DNA from: Cichorium intybus | Lineage: Eukaryota; Streptophyta; Magnoliopsida; Asterales; Asteraceae | NCBI GenBank assembly: GCA_023525715.1 | Contig: CM042012.1 | Coordinates: 37,250,189-37,314,188, forward strand | Length of the DNA stretch: 64,000 nt | Direction: 5' to 3' | In this document: piece by piece, positions 60,700-64,000 of the stretch | Position numbering within the stretch: the first letter of the stretch is position 1 | Layout of the letters: each line of letters starts with the position of its first letter | Notes under the pieces: generated by a model | Seen by the model: the letters and a program-made list of their open reading frames with translations, nothing else | Told to the model about the DNA's origin: nothing | Databases searched by the model: none | Program-made: the position numbers and the translations under genes

Positions 60700-62215
60700 A
60701 TTACTATTTGAGAAAATATTAAAATAAAGGTTCGTGGTGTTATTTTTAATAATTATCTTAACCAATTGCATATATATTATCAGCATTCACACATGTTGAA
60801 AAATCAAATGGTATATAATCTATGGGTTTGCATTCCAAGCGACAAAGCGTAAACCATTAAACCAATGAAAGATTATAACGGTATCACTATTTCCAACCGG
60901 ACATTATTTAACGTATAAAGTAAATTGAAATTAACGTTTATTAAATTCTAGTAGATTTAAATGTTCGTAAAATATCATATTTCAGTTGTTTAATATACAG
61001 AAATATTTTAAAAGTGACAACACAAAAGACATCGATACGTTAAAAAACGAAGATTTCATTACAAAATAGTGGAAACGGTTTTCCTCGATGATTTACTCAA
61101 AAACCTAATTCCACAAAGTATGAAGGAAAGCTTTGAAGTTAACGAAGCTAAGAGCAATTATGACAATATGAAAAAGATAAACCGCACGATTTCATGAGGT
61201 AGCATGATTTCAACATTCTTTTACTCACTATTCGCATCTCCTTAATAAAAGAAAGACAAAATCGAAGAAACAATGCAGAGTTTTAAATCCTTGAAGAAAT
61301 CACCTTCAATTAAACATGACACAACTACATGATCGTCATTTTTTAAGTCTTGTATAAGCAAGAGGCAAGATAATAACAACGTAAAAAAGTTAGCTTTAAT
61401 TCTATCTTGAAAAGGGCATTGTGATTTTCAATCAGTATTCCATCTATGAACTTGACCAAACATAATGCCATTACAGAAGTATAAGATACAGTAATTCATA
61501 GGAACATCTACGTGAACAAGTATAAAACGGTATGGTTAACTTTGAAGACGACAATGAAGACGAATATAATCTGTTTGAACTAGAGATTGTTTGTGGCATA
61601 GGAACTTCTGCTTAGGGCAGGACCTTCCGGTGTTTGAAACAACATATTTGAGAAATTTAGGATCTAAGATTCCTTTTTGATCTTTCAATTTCAAATTTCA
61701 TAAATAAACATGATCGTTGTGTGTTTTTTTTTCATCTCTGTGATTAAACAAAAGCTATTGCTTATTTATAAAAAAATGATACCCCTCTCTCCCTCCCTCC
61801 CTCCCTCCCTCAGTGTTACTTCATCAACACTGTTGGAATTTAACTACGTAATATTAGCTTAATAATAATAACGGTAGTTTTGACGAGTCATTTCACAATG
61901 CACAACCGGATAAGCTAATCCAAACACTTTTTATAGAGTTTCGTTATGTCACTAAATAAGCAAATAAACACTTATATCAAAAAATGCTTATCGAGTTAAA
62001 TAAGCAATCCCAAACAACCCCCAAATTTATTACAATTGTTCACAAATGCTTTATATTACCAAATGATAATATACATGACATTAACCTTGCATATCAATGC
62101 ACCCCAACTTAGACTTTCAAATGGTGTCAATGGTATTTTAAATAACATTTTACCAAAAAATGACCATCATTTTGTAATTTTTCTACCAATATTTGAAATG
62201 ACAAGTTAACGAAAT
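60700..62215. other. Spacer between the ERF gene and its truncated copy
   Basis: No gene seen. Contains (CCCT)n at ~61785-61811. A stretch at ~61880-62025 with AAATAAGCA repeats ends CCCAAACAACCCCC, like the right end of a PIF/hAT MITE whose left end is missing. Confidence 0.5.
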
Positions 62216-62219
62216 TATA

Positions 62220-62510
62220 CTACCACGGCCTCCGTTGTACTCCTCTGTAGTGTACCTTCGCTTCCTCCACACACTCTGTTTTCTTCAAATAAGATTTGGA
62301 AGATCTACTATCAATCGATTCCGGTTTCGTGAAATGAATTGCAAATTGAGATGTGGGTTCTTCCTGAGAGTCGAGATAATCAACAACCGATAGATCGGAT
62401 CCAGAAATCGATGGCTCGGGGCTGAAGACGGCACAATCAGGGGTTTCAAATTCTTGGAGGAGGTGATGCCTGATGAAGTCAAGAGCCGAAACTACATCCA
62501 GAGTCGCCAT
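62220..62510 (-). pseudogene. Truncated copy of the ERF gene (stops within AP2)
   Basis: 96 codons almost identical to the intact ERF (MATLDVVSALDFIRHHLLQE ... HYRGVQRRPW), followed at once by TAG and unrelated AT-rich DNA. The AP2 domain is cut after its first ~10 residues, and R92 is changed to Q (GVQRRPW), so it cannot bind DNA normally. The frame has no internal stop. Similarity continues upstream through the TATA box to ~62680, so promoter and 5' UTR were duplicated too. Confidence 0.9.
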
Positions 62511-62715
62511 TGCTGATGGGATTAAGTTAAATTTAGAAGAGGAAGAGTGAGTAGAGAGATGAGAGTGGAAGAAAGAGTGAAGGGGTTTATATATGGATAA
62601 TTGATGGTGGGAGTGAAGCAGGCGACCTTCGTGGGTGTGTTCGTGGAGCCCAATCGAAAGGTGTTTGGATATGAATTATTGTTTGTGGGAATACCTCTGC
62701 ATAGGCTGTGATACA

Positions 62716-64000
62716 TCTATCTCTTATAATAAAGGAATCATATACATGCCACATGACATTTTTCTAAAACCTTCTAATGCCACATGTCATGTTCTAAGAA
62801 CCACTCAGTTCACTTTCCCACCTAAGCTATTTAGAATCGGTTACATTCACAGTTATAAATTAAATCATTAATTTCCTTCCATTACGCCATGATTACTGTC
62901 AGTTAGCTTTTTTTTCCTACTTATTCGCGATTCAAATGATGAAAATCATCGTCTCCCTCATCTAATAGGCCTTTGAATACCGTCATATATCGGATGCTAT
63001 GTTATATGTCTGCCCTTATCTTCCCCATTCTCAACTTACCCATATACCGGATGCTTCCTCATATTAGTTAATAAATTTTGAATCGATCAACCAACCCATT
63101 CAGTAACTTCAACCTGTATTCTGTCTCTATAAACTTAAAGCTCCAATGGTCAGGATTGCCTAATTACTACTTTTTCTCCTTAAGCACATCTTCGATTTGC
63201 AGGTAAGTAATCTAAAATAATACTCCAACTTATAACTTTGCTAACATGATTTGCCATTTTATTAGAGAAAACTCGCCACATGTGTTCGAAATTTTGTCAA
63301 TCGCATTCCAAATTTAGTGATATGAATTTTCCAACGATCAAGGTATAAATCAGGAACTATGCGAGAAAAGTAATCAAGCAATGTCTTTCAAATCGATTAA
63401 TATATCACCAAGCTTCGATTTCAATATCAACCAACCCTAATTCGATCTCAGTGTTCGTGTTTAAAAAGGTTCTTAAAGAGGTAATTGCGATGGAAAGGTA
63501 AGCAATCGATGGTGAGTGAAGTCTATTTATTATCTTTAATGCAATTAGATATCGATGATTCTAGGATTTTTCTTTTAGTATTTAAACATCTTCAGTATAA
63601 TCAACAATGGATATTTACGCTCAATGCGTTCCTATATTTTCTCTCCCTCTATCTCGAAATCTGCTCATACCTCTTTGTCTCTCTAATAGAAACCTAACCC
63701 TAATCATATTTTCGCTTAGCCGCTCTGAGTCTTGCAGGTGCTGTTATCTGAAAAATGGATATAATTACCGGACATATTCGTCTTCTTCGTTATATTGGCT
63801 TCTTGATAATCCAAGCCTCATCGGTATCTTTATCATGTATTGTAACCGACATCCTTTTATTTTTTATTCTATTTATCAGAGTCCTAATATGGTCAATTTT
63901 TAATGATCGTGCTTTTTATAAGGCGATTCAGGTTCTTGGTGGGATTTCTGCCAGAGGTATGCTCACCTTTTTATGTTGGAAATTTTCCAGGTGATCAATT
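62716..64000 (+). mobile_element. Probable Helitron 5' end running out of the window
   Basis: TCTATCTCTTATAATAAAGG after A, then ATGCCACATGACATTTT and GCCACATGTCATG, is the usual opening of plant Helitrons and similar to the two better-defined ones in this window. The 3' end is not in view. Downstream frames (63607-63903, 63755-63994) are hydrophobic and unassigned. Confidence 0.55.

Overview
The window is plant nuclear DNA, almost certainly from a eudicot. Evidence: AT-rich intergenic sequence, GT-AG introns (one GC-AG), plant-specific families (a PSY sulfated-peptide precursor, an AP2/ERF factor, a plant ABIL protein, an RCF3-type KH protein) and a dense load of plant-type transposable elements. 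Asteraceae or another asterid is my guess, with low confidence.

Layout: 1-1167, 3' end of an importin beta-1 gene (+). 2748-4124, solo LTR with target duplication. 4990-6990, element cluster: a MITE-like unit between two TA microsatellites, a non-autonomous CACTA element and a hAT-type MITE. 9084-9953, a three-exon PSY-type peptide precursor (+). 10850-12150, dead PIF/Harbinger transposase. 14407-16287, three tandem copies of a ~627-bp unit. 17385-20079, five-KH RNA-binding protein (+). 21030-24180, dead Ty1/copia pol (-) split by a truncated LINE. 24420-25396, hotdog thioesterase (+). 27646-27928, second hAT-type MITE. 28799-31548, TPR/kinesin-light-chain-like protein (+). 32506-32578, tRNA-Ala(AGC) (-). 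34809-37913, alpha/beta hydrolase (+). 39836-44634, solo LTR carrying a hAT-type element that itself carries a Mutator-type element. 47633-48258, KEOPS subunit Pcc1/LAGE3 (+). 48797-51848, ABI-like SCAR/WAVE subunit (-), with a small Helitron in an intron. 53481-56111, Helitron (-). 56418-57314, PIF/Harbinger-like MITE. 57835-58710, copia debris. 59858-60535, group IX ERF (-), followed by a truncated copy of the same gene at 62220-62510 (-). 62716 to the end, probable start of another Helitron.

The genes do not form one pathway; they are housekeeping or signalling genes set in element-rich DNA. From memory, the order KH protein / TPR protein / alpha-beta hydrolase / Pcc1-like resembles Arabidopsis chromosome 5 near At5g53045-At5g53080, and importin beta-1 is At5g53480, so this may be a conserved block expanded by insertions. 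All exon boundaries were worked out by hand from splice consensus, reading-frame phase and family similarity. No computation or database search was run.
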